DNA from: Cellulomonas chengniuliangii
GTDB taxonomy: Bacteria > Actinomycetota > Actinomycetes > Actinomycetales > Cellulomonadaceae
Length of the DNA: 64,000 nt
Assembly (NCBI RefSeq): GCF_024508335.1
Contig: NZ_CP101988.1
Coordinates: 3,038,001 to 3,102,000, forward strand
Reading direction: 5' to 3'
Both the position numbers and the translations under genes were made by a program. The notes under the pieces were generated by a model. It had not been told where the DNA came from and ran no database searches. It saw nothing but the letters and a program-made list of their open reading frames with translations. Within the stretch, counting starts at the first letter, position 1; each line of letters opens with the position of its first letter. This document shows positions 23,357-33,576 of this stretch, piece by piece.

Positions 23357-24991
23357 CTAGGGAGCCTGCGTCACCGAGGCGACCGCCCAGGGCGCGAGCT
23401 CGAGGTCGATCTCCAACACGCCGGTCACGGGGACCACGAGCGTCTCGACGCGCAGGTCGTCGGCATGGCGCCGCAGCTCGTCCGCCTGGTCGCGCGTGAG
23501 GTTGAGCGGCTGGCCCATCTGGTGCCAGCGCTCGGCCACGTTGCCGTGGTCCCAGTCGACGACGCGGACGGAGAGCTCGGTCCCGGGCGCGAGCCCTTCG
23601 ACGGTGTGGCGGATCCTGCGGGCGGGGCCCATCGCGGCCAGGTGGCGCGTCGCCTCGTAGGCCGTCTCGGAGCCGATGCCCCGGCGGCCCATCTCCTCCG
23701 GGTAGTTGAGGAAGACGGCCGACAGCAGGCCTGTCGCGCTGTCGCGGGTGATGACGCCGTGCGGCGTGCTGAGCAGCGTCTCGTCGCCCAGCCGGTGCAG
23801 CATCTCGAAAGCGTGGAAGGTCGGCTTGTGGATGCCCTGCTCGTTGACCAGGCCGAAGCCCCCGTGGAACGGTCCGATGCCGGCGCCGCCCTCCTCGAAC
23901 ACGTCGGTGAACGTCCAGTAGGAGATCGAGTCGGCCACCTCCGCGCAGCGCAGGTAGGCCCGGGTGATGTAGGCGGCCGCGAACACGGTGTCGTGCATGG
24001 CGTCGCGGCTCGACGGCGAGCTCGACCACTCGGTGATGTGCAGCTCGGCGTCCGGGAACGGGCTCGCGGCGATGAGCTTCCGCAGGGCCACGAGGTCGTC
24101 GTGCGTCGCGTCGACGTGGCGCCGGATATGCCGCGCCTCGCCGTCGGCGCCGAAGGCCACGTCCGTCGGATACAGGTGCGTGGACAGGAAGTCGAGCGGC
24201 GCCTCGCGGCTCGCGCACCACTCGATGAGCTCCTCGATCCACACCGGGCGCCAGTCGAGGGCGTCGACGTCCTCCGCCTCCGCGGTGGCGTGCTCGACCG
24301 AGCGGTCCTCGTACTCCCCCGCGTAGCGCGCGTCCGGGACGAAGACGCTGGTCGAGGGCCCGCCCACCTTGAGCTCGGGATCCACCGCCTTGACCGCACG
24401 CGCCGTCGCCTCGTACAGCTCGAAGTACTCGGTGCGGGTGCCGGTCCAGAAGTGCGGCACCAGGTTGGGCTCGTTCCAGACCTCGAACCGCCACTGCCGC
24501 ACCTCGGCCAGGCCGTAGCGCTCGACCCAGTGGCGCAGGGTGGCCGTCACGAGCTCGACCCAGCGCGCCATGTCCTTCGGCGGGCTGCAGTGCGCCTTCC
24601 ACCAGAACAGCGTCTCGGTCTGGGTGGCCAGGTCCCGCGGCATGAAGCCCAGCTCGACGAACGGCCGGGCGCCGGACTCGAGGATGAAGTCGAACACCTT
24701 GTCGACGTAGGAGAACGTGAGGACCGGCTCGTCGAGGGGCGTGCCCGGCCCGAAGCCGCCGCCGTCGCTGGCCCGGTGCACGAACATGTCGTCGTGGAAC
24801 AGGCCGTGGAAGCGCACCTGCCGGGCGCCCAGCACGGTCACCGCCTCGCGGAAGTGCTGCTGCCAGTCGGCCCGGAGCGCCTCGTTGGCGCGACCCGCGC
24901 CCACGCACTCCGTCCAGATGTGGCGGAGCGGCGAGGGCGGACGCGACTCTCCGTCGATCCGGACGCTGGCTGCGGGAAGTGCTGAGGACAT
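23357..24991 (-). CDS. Glycoside hydrolase family 39-like enzyme (probable beta-xylosidase)
   Basis: 544 residues without a signal peptide, so intracellular. A (beta/alpha)8 barrel with acid/base Glu in RFEVWNEPNLVPHFW (near 170) and nucleophile Glu in LHITEWSSSPSSRD (near 320), followed by a beta-sandwich C-terminal region. These match GH39 beta-xylosidases (clan GH-A). It would hydrolyse short xylosides imported by the adjacent CUT1 transporter. ATG 24991, 117 bases after the permease gene. Alternative: another GH-A specificity such as alpha-L-arabinofuranosidase. Confidence 0.85.
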   Translation of the reverse strand: MSSALPAASVRIDGESRPPSPLRHIWTECVGAGRANEALRADWQQHFREAVTVLGARQVRFHGLFHDDMFVHRASDGGGFGPGTPLDEPVLTFSYVDKVFDFILESGARPFVELGFMPRDLATQTETLFWWKAHCSPPKDMARWVELVTATLRHWVERYGLAEVRQWRFEVWNEPNLVPHFWTGTRTEYFELYEATARAVKAVDPELKVGGPSTSVFVPDARYAGEYEDRSVEHATAEAEDVDALDWRPVWIEELIEWCASREAPLDFLSTHLYPTDVAFGADGEARHIRRHVDATHDDLVALRKLIAASPFPDAELHITEWSSSPSSRDAMHDTVFAAAYITRAYLRCAEVADSISYWTFTDVFEEGGAGIGPFHGGFGLVNEQGIHKPTFHAFEMLHRLGDETLLSTPHGVITRDSATGLLSAVFLNYPEEMGRRGIGSETAYEATRHLAAMGPARRIRHTVEGLAPGTELSVRVVDWDHGNVAERWHQMGQPLNLTRDQADELRRHADDLRVETLVVPVTGVLEIDLELAPWAVASVTQAP

Positions 24992-25108
24992 CGTGGGGTC
25001 ACCTCGTGATCGTGTGGGGCTGCGCGGGGTCGTCGCCGTGGTGGCGGGTCGTGGGTGGACGCGGGTCGTCGGGTGCGGGATGGCGGCCGAGGGGCACGGG
25101 CCAACGGC

Positions 25109-26032
25109 TCACCCCTTGACGGCCCCGAGGGTCAGGCCGGACTGCCAGTAGCGCTGCAGCATCACGAAGGCCGCGATCAGCGGCAGGATCGTCAGCAGCG
25201 ACGAGGTGATCACCAGGTTCTGCAGCAGCTCGCCGTTGCCGGCGGTCGTGGCGAGCTTGTTCCACTGGTTGATGCCGATGGTCAGCGGGTACCAGGCCGG
25301 GTCCTTGAGCATGATCAGCGGCAGGAAGTAGTTGTTCCAGATCGCGACGAACGAGAACATCAGCACCGTCACGGTCGCGGGGGCCAGCATCGGCATGGCG
25401 ATCTGCACGAAGGTGCGGAACTCCCCGGCGCCATCGATCTTCGCGGCCTCGAGCAGGCCGGTGGGCACCGCCTGCGCGGCGAACACCCACATCAGGTACA
25501 GGCCGAAGGGGTTGAGGAAGGACGGGATCAGCACGGCCCACGGGGTGTTGGTCAGCCCCACCTGCGCGAACAGCAGGAACTGCGGGATGGCCAGCGCGAT
25601 GCCGGGCACGGAGATCGACCCGAGCACCACGAAGAGGAACACCCGCTTGCCGGTGAAGTCGAGCTTCGCGAGCGCGTACCCGCCGAGCGCCGCGAGGAAC
25701 GTCGAGACCGTCGCCCCCACCACGACGTACAGCAGCGTGTTGAGCAGCCAGCGGACGAAGATCCCGTCGTCGTGGGTGAAGACGGCGGCGATGTTCTCGA
25801 ACAGCGCGAACCGCTCGCCGGGGACGAGGCCGAAGGTCGAGACGAAGTCGGCCTGCGACTTGGTCGAGTTGATGACCAGCCAGATCAGCGGGAGCAGGCA
25901 GTAGAAGGCGAACAGCCCCGTGAAGAAGGTCAGCGTCCCGTTCTTGCGCGGGTTGGTGATCGTGTGCCGCTGCCGCCCACGGGCTGCGGGCGTCGAGGTC
26001 CGGCTCGTGGTCCGGCTCGTGGTCGTGGCCAT
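25109..26032 (-). CDS. Carbohydrate ABC transporter permease, MalG type (CUT1)
   Basis: 307 residues, six membrane helices, with the permease EAA loop reading EAAKIDGAGEFRTFVQIAMPM (split view: EAAKIDGAG, then RTFVQIAMPM). The first 30 residues are a disordered basic Thr/Ser tail. ATG 26032 is preferred to ATG 26041 because GGGAG lies at proper distance. It follows the MalF-type permease by 13 bases. The ATPase is missing from the cluster, as usual for actinobacterial CUT1 systems that share a multifunctional MsiK. Confidence 0.93.
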   Translation of the reverse strand: MATTTSRTTSRTSTPAARGRQRHTITNPRKNGTLTFFTGLFAFYCLLPLIWLVINSTKSQADFVSTFGLVPGERFALFENIAAVFTHDDGIFVRWLLNTLLYVVVGATVSTFLAALGGYALAKLDFTGKRVFLFVVLGSISVPGIALAIPQFLLFAQVGLTNTPWAVLIPSFLNPFGLYLMWVFAAQAVPTGLLEAAKIDGAGEFRTFVQIAMPMLAPATVTVLMFSFVAIWNNYFLPLIMLKDPAWYPLTIGINQWNKLATTAGNGELLQNLVITSSLLTILPLIAAFVMLQRYWQSGLTLGAVKG

Positions 26033-26045
26033 GGAGGGCATCTCC

Positions 26046-26987
26046 CTAGTCCTGGAGGGCACGCTTCATCCCCCGGATCTGGACGGCGTAGGCGATCGCG
26101 ATGGTCATCGCCGCCATGACCAGCGCGAGCGCGGCGGCGTAGCCCTGCTGCGAGCCGGTGAACGCGAGGTTGTAGGCGTAGAGGTTGGGCGTGTAGTAGG
26201 TGGTGATGCCGCTGTTCGCCACCATCGACGGCAGGATCTGCGGCTCATTGAAGATCTGGAACGTGCCGATGATCGAGAAGATGATCGTCACCACGAGCGA
26301 CCCGCGCAGGGCTGGCAGCTTGATCGCGCGGATCACCCTCCACTGGTTCGCGCCGTCGATCGCGGCCGCCTCGTACAGCTCGTGCGGCACCGCGCGGAGG
26401 GCGGCGTAGAAGATGAGCATGTTGTAGCCGGTGAACGCCCACGTGACCATGACGCCGATCGACACGAGGGTGGCGCCGGGCCGGAACGGGTCCAGCGACG
26501 TGCCGAGCCAGTCGTTGAGGTTGCGGAACAGGCCGTACCGCACCCCGAGCATGAAGCCCCACATGAGGGTCGACACGATGGCCGGGACGGCGTACGGCAG
26601 GAAGATCACGATCCGTAGGAACTTCGAGCCCCGCAGCCGCAGCGAGTCGAGCGCGAGGGCGAGCGCCATGGCCAGCAGCAGCATGACCGGCACCTGGACG
26701 ATGGTGAACCGGACCACGCGGGCGAAGCCGTCCCAGAACTGCGGGTCGGCGGCGAGCTTGGTGTAGTTGGCGAGACCTGCGAAGACGCGCCCGCCGACGA
26801 GCCGCTCCTGGAAGAGGCTCAGATAGGCGGCGTAGACGATCGGCACGATGAACACGAGCGCGAACAGCGCCCCGAACGGCGCGACGAACGCCCAGCCGAT
26901 CTGCCGGCGCCGGGTGCGCATCCGGCGCGGCGTCGACGCCGGCGCCGTGGCGCCGGCCACCGGCCCGGTGTGCGTGAGTGCGGCCAT
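26046..26987 (-). CDS. Carbohydrate ABC transporter permease, MalF type (CUT1)
   Basis: 313 residues with six helices; EAA loop YEAAAIDGANQWRVIRAIKLP. Forms the membrane channel with the MalG-type partner downstream. ATG 26987 has AAGGGCAGGAC upstream. A short GC-rich palindrome (27038-27051) separates it from the binding-protein gene. Confidence 0.93.
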   Translation of the reverse strand: MAALTHTGPVAGATAPASTPRRMRTRRRQIGWAFVAPFGALFALVFIVPIVYAAYLSLFQERLVGGRVFAGLANYTKLAADPQFWDGFARVVRFTIVQVPVMLLLAMALALALDSLRLRGSKFLRIVIFLPYAVPAIVSTLMWGFMLGVRYGLFRNLNDWLGTSLDPFRPGATLVSIGVMVTWAFTGYNMLIFYAALRAVPHELYEAAAIDGANQWRVIRAIKLPALRGSLVVTIIFSIIGTFQIFNEPQILPSMVANSGITTYYTPNLYAYNLAFTGSQQGYAAALALVMAAMTIAIAYAVQIRGMKRALQD

Positions 26988-27037
26988 GTCCTGCCCTTTC
27001 GGTGATGGGACGGCTCCTGGGCGGCTGCTCGCCGGGC

Positions 27038-27051
27038 GCCCCGCGCGGGGC
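27038..27051 (-). promoter_or_regulatory. Intercistronic palindrome after binding-protein gene (module 1)
   Basis: GCCCCGCGCGGGGC, a perfect 14-base palindrome, followed by a second GC-rich imperfect repeat to 27082, between the solute-binding-protein gene and its permeases. Likely an mRNA-stabilising or partially terminating structure. Confidence 0.45.
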
Positions 27052-27082
27052 TCATCGCCTGCCGCGCGGGACGCCCCGCGGG

Positions 27083-28402
27083 TCAGCTGACCTCGAAGCC
27101 CTGCTCGTTGCCGTAGGCGATGCAGCGCTGCTTCCACGTCTCCAGCACGGCCGCGAGGGATCCCTGGCCTGACGTGTACAGCGGCGAGGCGAGGTCGCCG
27201 TAGATCGACCGGGCCCACTCGAAGAAGGGCGGGTACTGCCAGCCGACAGCGGCGGCCTTGGACGCCTCGGCCAGCACGGCGCCTGTCGCCTGCCCGCCGA
27301 AGTACTCGTTGGGCACCTCACGGAACGCGGCGTCGTCGAGCACCTTCGCGCTGGGCACGAACGCCCCGGCGTCGACGCGCGGCTGCAGCCCCTCGCCGTG
27401 CGTGAAGTACTCGAGGAAGTCGTAGGCCGCCTGCTTGTTCTGCGCCGCCTCGGGGATGCCGAACGACGACCCCCCGTTCTCGGCGCCCACCGTCTGGCCC
27501 GCCTCCCACTGCGGCATGAGGGCCACGCGGAAGTCCCCGGCGGCGTCGGGGGCGCGCTCCGGGAGCGTCGAGGTGAGCCAGCCGCCCATGTTCTGGGTGG
27601 CGAGCGAGCCGTCGTTGAGCGTGCGGTTCCAGTCGTCCGACCAGGCGGTGACCTTGGTGTTGAGCAGGTCCTCGTCGAGCATCTTCTGCCAGAAGTCCAC
27701 GGCCTTCTTGGTGGCGGGCTCGCTGAAGTCGATCTTCACGGAGGTGCCGTCGACGGTGAACGGGCGACCGCCGGCCTGCCAGATCAGCGACAGGAGGAAG
27801 AACAGGTCGCCGGTGTCCTGGGCGATGTAGTGGTCGGGGCCGAGGGCGCGGATCTTCTTCGCGGCCTCGTAGTAGTCGTCCCACGTCGCGGGGGCCTCGG
27901 TGATGCCCGCCTGCGCGAAGGTCGCGGAGTTCCAGAACATCGCGGCGGGGCCGTAGTCCGAGGGCAGTGCGTAGACGCCCTCCCCGAGCTTCACGTTGTT
28001 CCACGCGGCGGGAAGGAAGTCGTCCTCCAAGTCGCCCGCGCCCAGGGTCGTCAGGTCGGTGAGCTTGCCCGGGATGGCGAAGTACGGCACGGCGAAGTAC
28101 TCGAACATCACCAGGTCCGGGACTCCCGTCCCGGCCTGGATCGCGTTGTCGAGCGACTGGTACAGGTCGGACGAGGAGCCGACGTTGACCACGTCCACGG
28201 TGGTGCCGGGGTTCGCCTCCTCGAACCCGGGGACGGCGAGCTCGACCGTGCCGTCCCAGCTCCAGACGGTCAGCTTGGCGTTCCCGCCGTCGCCCTCCGA
28301 CCCGGCGGAGCCGCCACCGCCCCCTGTGCTCGTGCACGCCACGAGCGCCGCCGCCGTCACAAGCGCGACGGGAACAAGCCTCGCCTTCGACGAGAGTCGC
28401 AT
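27083..28402 (-). CDS. Sugar ABC transporter substrate-binding lipoprotein (CUT1)
   Basis: 439 residues. Signal peptide with lipobox ALVAC, then a Gly/Ser linker and an SBP family 1 fold beginning KLTVWSWDGTVEL with an ERAP/FGIPEAAQNKQAAYDFLEY region typical of the family. Captures an oligosaccharide, probably a xylo-oligosaccharide given the GH39 partner. ATG 28402 has GGAGAGG. Its promoter carries operators that match one in front of the divergent lacI gene at 28583. Confidence 0.93.
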   Translation of the reverse strand: MRLSSKARLVPVALVTAAALVACTSTGGGGGSAGSEGDGGNAKLTVWSWDGTVELAVPGFEEANPGTTVDVVNVGSSSDLYQSLDNAIQAGTGVPDLVMFEYFAVPYFAIPGKLTDLTTLGAGDLEDDFLPAAWNNVKLGEGVYALPSDYGPAAMFWNSATFAQAGITEAPATWDDYYEAAKKIRALGPDHYIAQDTGDLFFLLSLIWQAGGRPFTVDGTSVKIDFSEPATKKAVDFWQKMLDEDLLNTKVTAWSDDWNRTLNDGSLATQNMGGWLTSTLPERAPDAAGDFRVALMPQWEAGQTVGAENGGSSFGIPEAAQNKQAAYDFLEYFTHGEGLQPRVDAGAFVPSAKVLDDAAFREVPNEYFGGQATGAVLAEASKAAAVGWQYPPFFEWARSIYGDLASPLYTSGQGSLAAVLETWKQRCIAYGNEQGFEVS

Positions 28403-28431
28403 GGACCCTCTCCTCTCCTCGTTGAGAGCTT

Positions 28432-28444
28432 CGAAACTGTTTCG
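28432..28444. promoter_or_regulatory. LacI operator O1, binding-protein gene side
   Basis: CGAAACTGTTTCG, a perfect inverted repeat about 15 bases downstream of the predicted minus-strand start of transcription. Shares CGAAA-N3-TTTCG with the site at 28554-28566. Confidence 0.7.
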
Positions 28445-28458
28445 CAACCTTTTGGTTG
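28445..28458. promoter_or_regulatory. Second inverted repeat in the binding-protein promoter
   Basis: CAACC-tttt-GGTTG directly abuts O1; a CGAAAC half-site follows at 28459-28464 (minus strand). Confidence 0.4.
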
Positions 28459-28465
28459 TTTCGGG

Positions 28466-28495
28466 ACTGTAGCGACGCTGTTGGACCCACGTCAA
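28466..28495 (-). promoter_or_regulatory. Promoter of the CUT1/GH39 operon
   Basis: Minus-strand TTGACG (28495-28490), 18 bases, TACAGT (28471-28466). Confidence 0.6.
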
Positions 28496-28524
28496 CAGAT
28501 CAGTCCAACGCGACTGCAATCTCT

Positions 28525-28553
28525 TTGACCTCACGCCTCGTGCGGGATAGGAT
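28525..28553 (+). promoter_or_regulatory. Promoter of the divergent lacI gene
   Basis: TTGACC (28525-28530), 17 bases, TAGGAT (28548-28553), directly followed by operator O2. Confidence 0.65.
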
Positions 28554-28566
28554 CGAAAAAGTTTCG
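28554..28566. promoter_or_regulatory. LacI operator O2, autoregulatory
   Basis: CGAAAAAGTTTCG covers the expected transcription start of lacI and ends 16 bases before its ATG; same arms as O1. Confidence 0.68.
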
Positions 28567-28582
28567 GACAGGGAGACAGCAC

Positions 28583-29626
28583 ATGGCAGGTCGGGCAGCC
28601 AGGGAACGCGTCACGCTCGCCGACGTCGCAGAGGCGGCGGGCGTCACCAAGGGGACCGTCTCCAAAGTGCTGAACGGCCGCAGCGACGTGGCGGCGGACA
28701 CCCGCGCCCGCGTCCTGGCCACCGCCACCGAGCTCGGCTACCGGCCCACCACCTCGCAGTGGGAGCCGCCGCGCACCCGCACCCTCGCCGCCGTGATCGA
28801 CGTGCTCGACTCGCCGTACATCTCCAACGTGCTCCAGGGCATCCTGGACGCCGCCACCGCCTCCCACACGAACCTGCTGGTCCGCCTCGCCCCCGACCGC
28901 GCCGTCCGCGCGACCAGGGCGGCCGCCCGCGCCTGGGTGGCCGAGCAGCAGGAGGCCGGCGTGGTCGGGATCATCGGGCTCACGCTCGGCGAGCCCACCG
29001 CGGTGCTGCGCGCCGCGACCGAGGTCGGGGTGCCCTTCGTCATGGTCGACCCGGTCGACCTCGACGACCCGACCGTGGTCAGCATCGGCTCGACCAACTG
29101 GGCCGGCGGCCGCACAGCCACCGAGCACCTGCTCGCGCTGGGCCATCGCCGCATCGGCTGGATCGGCGGCCCGCAGACCTCCGCCGCGGCCCGCGAGCGG
29201 CTCCACGGCTACCGCGCCGCGATGGGCTCCGCGGGCGTCGAGCCGGACCCCGAGCTCGTGCGCGGCGACTGGTTCTCGGTCGAGTCCGGGCTCGCCCACG
29301 GCCGCGAGCTGCTCACCCTCCCCCATCCCCCCACCGCGATCGTCGCGGGCGACGACGAGATCGCGGTCGGGGTGCTCGAGGCGGCGCGCCAGCTCGGGGT
29401 CGCCGTGCCCGCCCAGCTCAGCGTGGTCGGCTTCGACGACACCCCGCAGGCGATGTGGACGACGCCGCGCCTCACCTCGGTGCACCAGCCGTTGGCCGGC
29501 ATGGGCCGGATGGCCGTCGAGACCGTGCTCGCCATGGCTGCTGGCGTCGAGCCCGCGTCACGGCACGTCGAGCTCGCCACCAGCCTCACCGTGCGCGACT
29601 CGACCGGGCCCGTCGGCGAGGCCTAG
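28583..29626 (+). CDS. LacI family repressor of the xyloside CUT1/GH39 module
   Basis: 347 residues: HTH LADVAEAAGVTKGTVSKVLNGR, then a LacI ligand domain with IVAGDDEIAVGVLEAAR and VVGFDDTPQAMWTTPRLTSV. Divergent from the binding-protein gene, with twin CGAAA-N3-TTTCG operators, one on each promoter, so it very likely represses the transporter/GH39 operon and itself. GGGAG precedes ATG 28583. A hairpin ends the gene. Confidence 0.94.
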   Translation: MAGRAARERVTLADVAEAAGVTKGTVSKVLNGRSDVAADTRARVLATATELGYRPTTSQWEPPRTRTLAAVIDVLDSPYISNVLQGILDAATASHTNLLVRLAPDRAVRATRAAARAWVAEQQEAGVVGIIGLTLGEPTAVLRAATEVGVPFVMVDPVDLDDPTVVSIGSTNWAGGRTATEHLLALGHRRIGWIGGPQTSAAARERLHGYRAAMGSAGVEPDPELVRGDWFSVESGLAHGRELLTLPHPPTAIVAGDDEIAVGVLEAARQLGVAVPAQLSVVGFDDTPQAMWTTPRLTSVHQPLAGMGRMAVETVLAMAAGVEPASRHVELATSLTVRDSTGPVGEA

Positions 29627-29657
29627 CGCGGGGCGGCCCGTCCGGCCACCCCGCGCT
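29625..29657. terminator. Bidirectional terminator
   Basis: Arms 29625-29633 and 29649-29657 pair perfectly (9 bp), with inner GGCC/GGCC pairing extending the stem; lies between converging lacI and permease genes. Confidence 0.65.
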
Positions 29658-29673
29658 GGCGCGAGACCGGCCG

Positions 29674-30717
29674 CTACGTGCGGCGGCGGATGATGAGCAG
29701 CCGCTGGAGCACCACGAAGACCAGCAGCAGCGCGCCGATCACGATCTTGGTCCACCACGAGCTGAGCGTGCCCTCGAAGCTGATGATCGTCTGGATGGTG
29801 CCCAGCACCAGCACGCCCAGCAGCGAGCCGATCACGAACCCCGAGCCGCCCGTGAGCAGCGTCCCGCCGATCACCACCGCCGAGATCGCGTCCAGCTCGA
29901 CGCCCACCCCGGTGAGCGCGTACCCGGACAGCGAGTACGTCGCGAAGATCAGGCCGCCGATCGCCGAGCACAGCCCGCTGACCACGTACACCAGCACCTG
30001 GGTGCGGGCCACGGGCAGGCCCATCAGCTCGGCCGAGCCCTGGTTGCCGCCGATCGCGTACACCGTGCGGCCGAACCGGGTGGCGTGCAGCACCCACGCC
30101 GCGATCGCCACGATCACCAGCGCCACGATCACGCTGGGCGAGATGAACGCGTACAGCGTGCGGCCGTCGAACGCCGTCCCGGTGGGCCACAGCCGGATCC
30201 GGCTCTGCGACAGGGACACGAAGAACGGGTCGGTGATGGACAACGAGTTCGGGCTCACCACGAAGCACAGGCCGCGGGCCAGGAACATCGCGGCCAGCGT
30301 GGCGATGAACGGCTGCACCTCGAAGACCCGGATGAAGAACCCGACCCCCAGCCCGAACAGGCAGCCCAGCACGAGCACCGCCGCGATCACGGGCCCGGGC
30401 GCCCAGCCGGCGATCAGCAGCCGCGCGGTGACCATCGTGGACAACGCCATCACCGCGCCCATGGACAGGTCGATGCCGCCGGTGAGGATCACGAAGGTCA
30501 TGCCCACCGCGAGCACGATGAGGAACGCGTTGTCGATGAAGAGGTTGAGGATCGTCTGGCTGTCGAGGAACCCGGTGTACCGGGTCGAGCCGATGACGAA
30601 CACCAGCACCAGGGTCACCAGGGTCGCGAGGACCGACCCGTAGCGGGCCAGCGGCGACGTCCCCCGGCTGCGGGCCACCCGCGTCAGGACGCCGGTCGGA
30701 GCCTCGGTCGCGGCCAT
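29674..30717 (-). CDS. Sugar ABC transporter permease, YjfF type (CUT2)
   Basis: 347 residues, about ten helices, BPD_transp_2 family with FVILTGGIDLSMGAVMALS and VIGGTLLTGGSGFVIGSLLGV. Second permease of a YtfQRT-YjfF-type system. ATG 30717 overlaps the preceding permease stop by one base. Last gene of the operon. Confidence 0.92.
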   Translation of the reverse strand: MAATEAPTGVLTRVARSRGTSPLARYGSVLATLVTLVLVFVIGSTRYTGFLDSQTILNLFIDNAFLIVLAVGMTFVILTGGIDLSMGAVMALSTMVTARLLIAGWAPGPVIAAVLVLGCLFGLGVGFFIRVFEVQPFIATLAAMFLARGLCFVVSPNSLSITDPFFVSLSQSRIRLWPTGTAFDGRTLYAFISPSVIVALVIVAIAAWVLHATRFGRTVYAIGGNQGSAELMGLPVARTQVLVYVVSGLCSAIGGLIFATYSLSGYALTGVGVELDAISAVVIGGTLLTGGSGFVIGSLLGVLVLGTIQTIISFEGTLSSWWTKIVIGALLLVFVVLQRLLIIRRRT

Positions 30718-31753
30718 CACGCCACCACCTCGACGGCCTCGCCGTGCTCCTGGGCCACCGCTCTGCGCCTGGCCCGGAACTTCCGTTGCACCACGGGCGA
30801 CTGCAGCAGGCAGACCAGGATCACGACCACGGCCTTGAACACCAGGTTGACCTCCGGGGCGATGCCGAGCGAGATCACCGTGATGCGGAGCGTCTCGATG
30901 ATGAACGCCCCGATCAGGGTGCCGGTGAGCGAGAACTTGCCGCCCATGAGCGACGTGCCGCCGATCACCACCGCGAGGATCGCGTCGAGCTCGATCCACA
31001 GGCCGTTGTTGTTCGCGTCGGCCGCGGTGACGTTCGAGCTGATGAGGATCCCGGCGATGGCCGCGCACAGCGCGCTGAAGACGTAGACCGTCCAGATGAT
31101 GCTGCGGGCCCGGACCCCGGCGAGACGGCTGGCCTCGGGGTTGATCCCCACGGACTCGACCAGCGTGCCGAGCGCGGTGCGCCGGGTCAGCAGCGCCGTG
31201 GCGGCCAGCACGACGCCCGCGATGATCGCCGAGACCGGCAGGGTGAGCAGGTACCCGGCCCCGATCGACTTGTACAGCGGGCTGTTGACCGTGGTGATCT
31301 GGCCCCCGGTGACGAGCATCGCGATGCCGCGGCCCGCGGTCATGAGGATGAGCGTGGCGATGATCGGTTGGATGCCGATCACCGAGACCAGGAACCCGTT
31401 CCACACCCCGAGCACCAGGCAGACGAGCACCGCGGTGCCGATCGCGATCAGCACCGTCGCCGCCGACCCCGGGTTCGGAGACGCGGCGATCTGCGTGCAG
31501 GCCACGGCGCCCGCGATCGCGACCAGCGCGCCGACCGACAGGTCGATGCCGCGGGTGGCGATCACCAGCGTCATCCCGATGGCCACCAGCAGGATGGGCG
31601 ACGTGTTGCGCAGGATGTCGATGAGCGACCCGTACAGGTGCCCGTCCTGCATGCGCACGCCCAGGAACCCGGGCCGCGCCGCGACGTTGACCGCCAGCAG
31701 CGCGACGAGCGCGATGAGCGGCCAGAAGACGTTCGACCGGGTGAGGCTCCGCA

Positions 31754-31757
<4 letters not shown>
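30717..31757 (-). CDS. Sugar ABC transporter permease, YtfT type (CUT2)
   Basis: 346 residues, BPD_transp_2 fold: TLVIATRGIDLSVGALVAIAG and VVIGGTSLMGGKFSLTGTLIG. Two adjacent starts, GTG 31757 and ATG 31754, both overlap the end of the ATPase gene and share GGAGGGCAGGA. Pairs with the YjfF-type permease as a heterodimeric channel. Confidence 0.92.
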
Positions 31758-33349
<1,592 letters not shown>

Positions 33350-33480
33350 GGGACTGCCTTCCGGTCGGCGCCGTGCGGCGCTGGTCGGCGAGGGCGGCTG
33401 CGCTGGCCTGGCCGCGGTCCGCCGTCGTGGCGCCTGGGGCTCGTGGCGCCTGGGACTCGTGGTGCGTGGGGCGGGGCGCA

Positions 33481-33527
33481 GCCCGTGCGGGCTCGGCCGG
33501 AGGGGATCCGTCCGCGCCCGCACGGGC
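33481..33527 (-). promoter_or_regulatory. Intercistronic hairpin 1 after YtfQ-like gene
   Basis: GCCCGTGCGGGC (33481-33492) is fully complementary to GCCCGCACGGGC (33516-33527); each arm is also self-complementary. Confidence 0.55.
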
Positions 33528-33529
33528 CG

Positions 33530-33567
33530 CCGCCGGGCCGCGTGAGTGACGGCGCGCGGCCCGGCGG
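33530..33567 (-). promoter_or_regulatory. Intercistronic hairpin 2 after YtfQ-like gene
   Basis: 13-bp perfect stem (33530-33542 with 33555-33567), 12-base loop, 9 bases past the binding-protein stop. Probably a partial terminator or 3'-protecting structure that raises binding-protein expression over the ATPase and permeases. Confidence 0.65.
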
Positions 33568-33576
33568 TCGGTGACG

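Noticed and set aside
27083-29485. Long minus-strand open frame running through the lacI gene into the binding-protein gene
   Set aside because: Only the part from 28402 downward has a signal peptide and family motifs; the upstream part is the antisense of the LacI gene at 28583 and is low-complexity, as expected from high-GC third positions.
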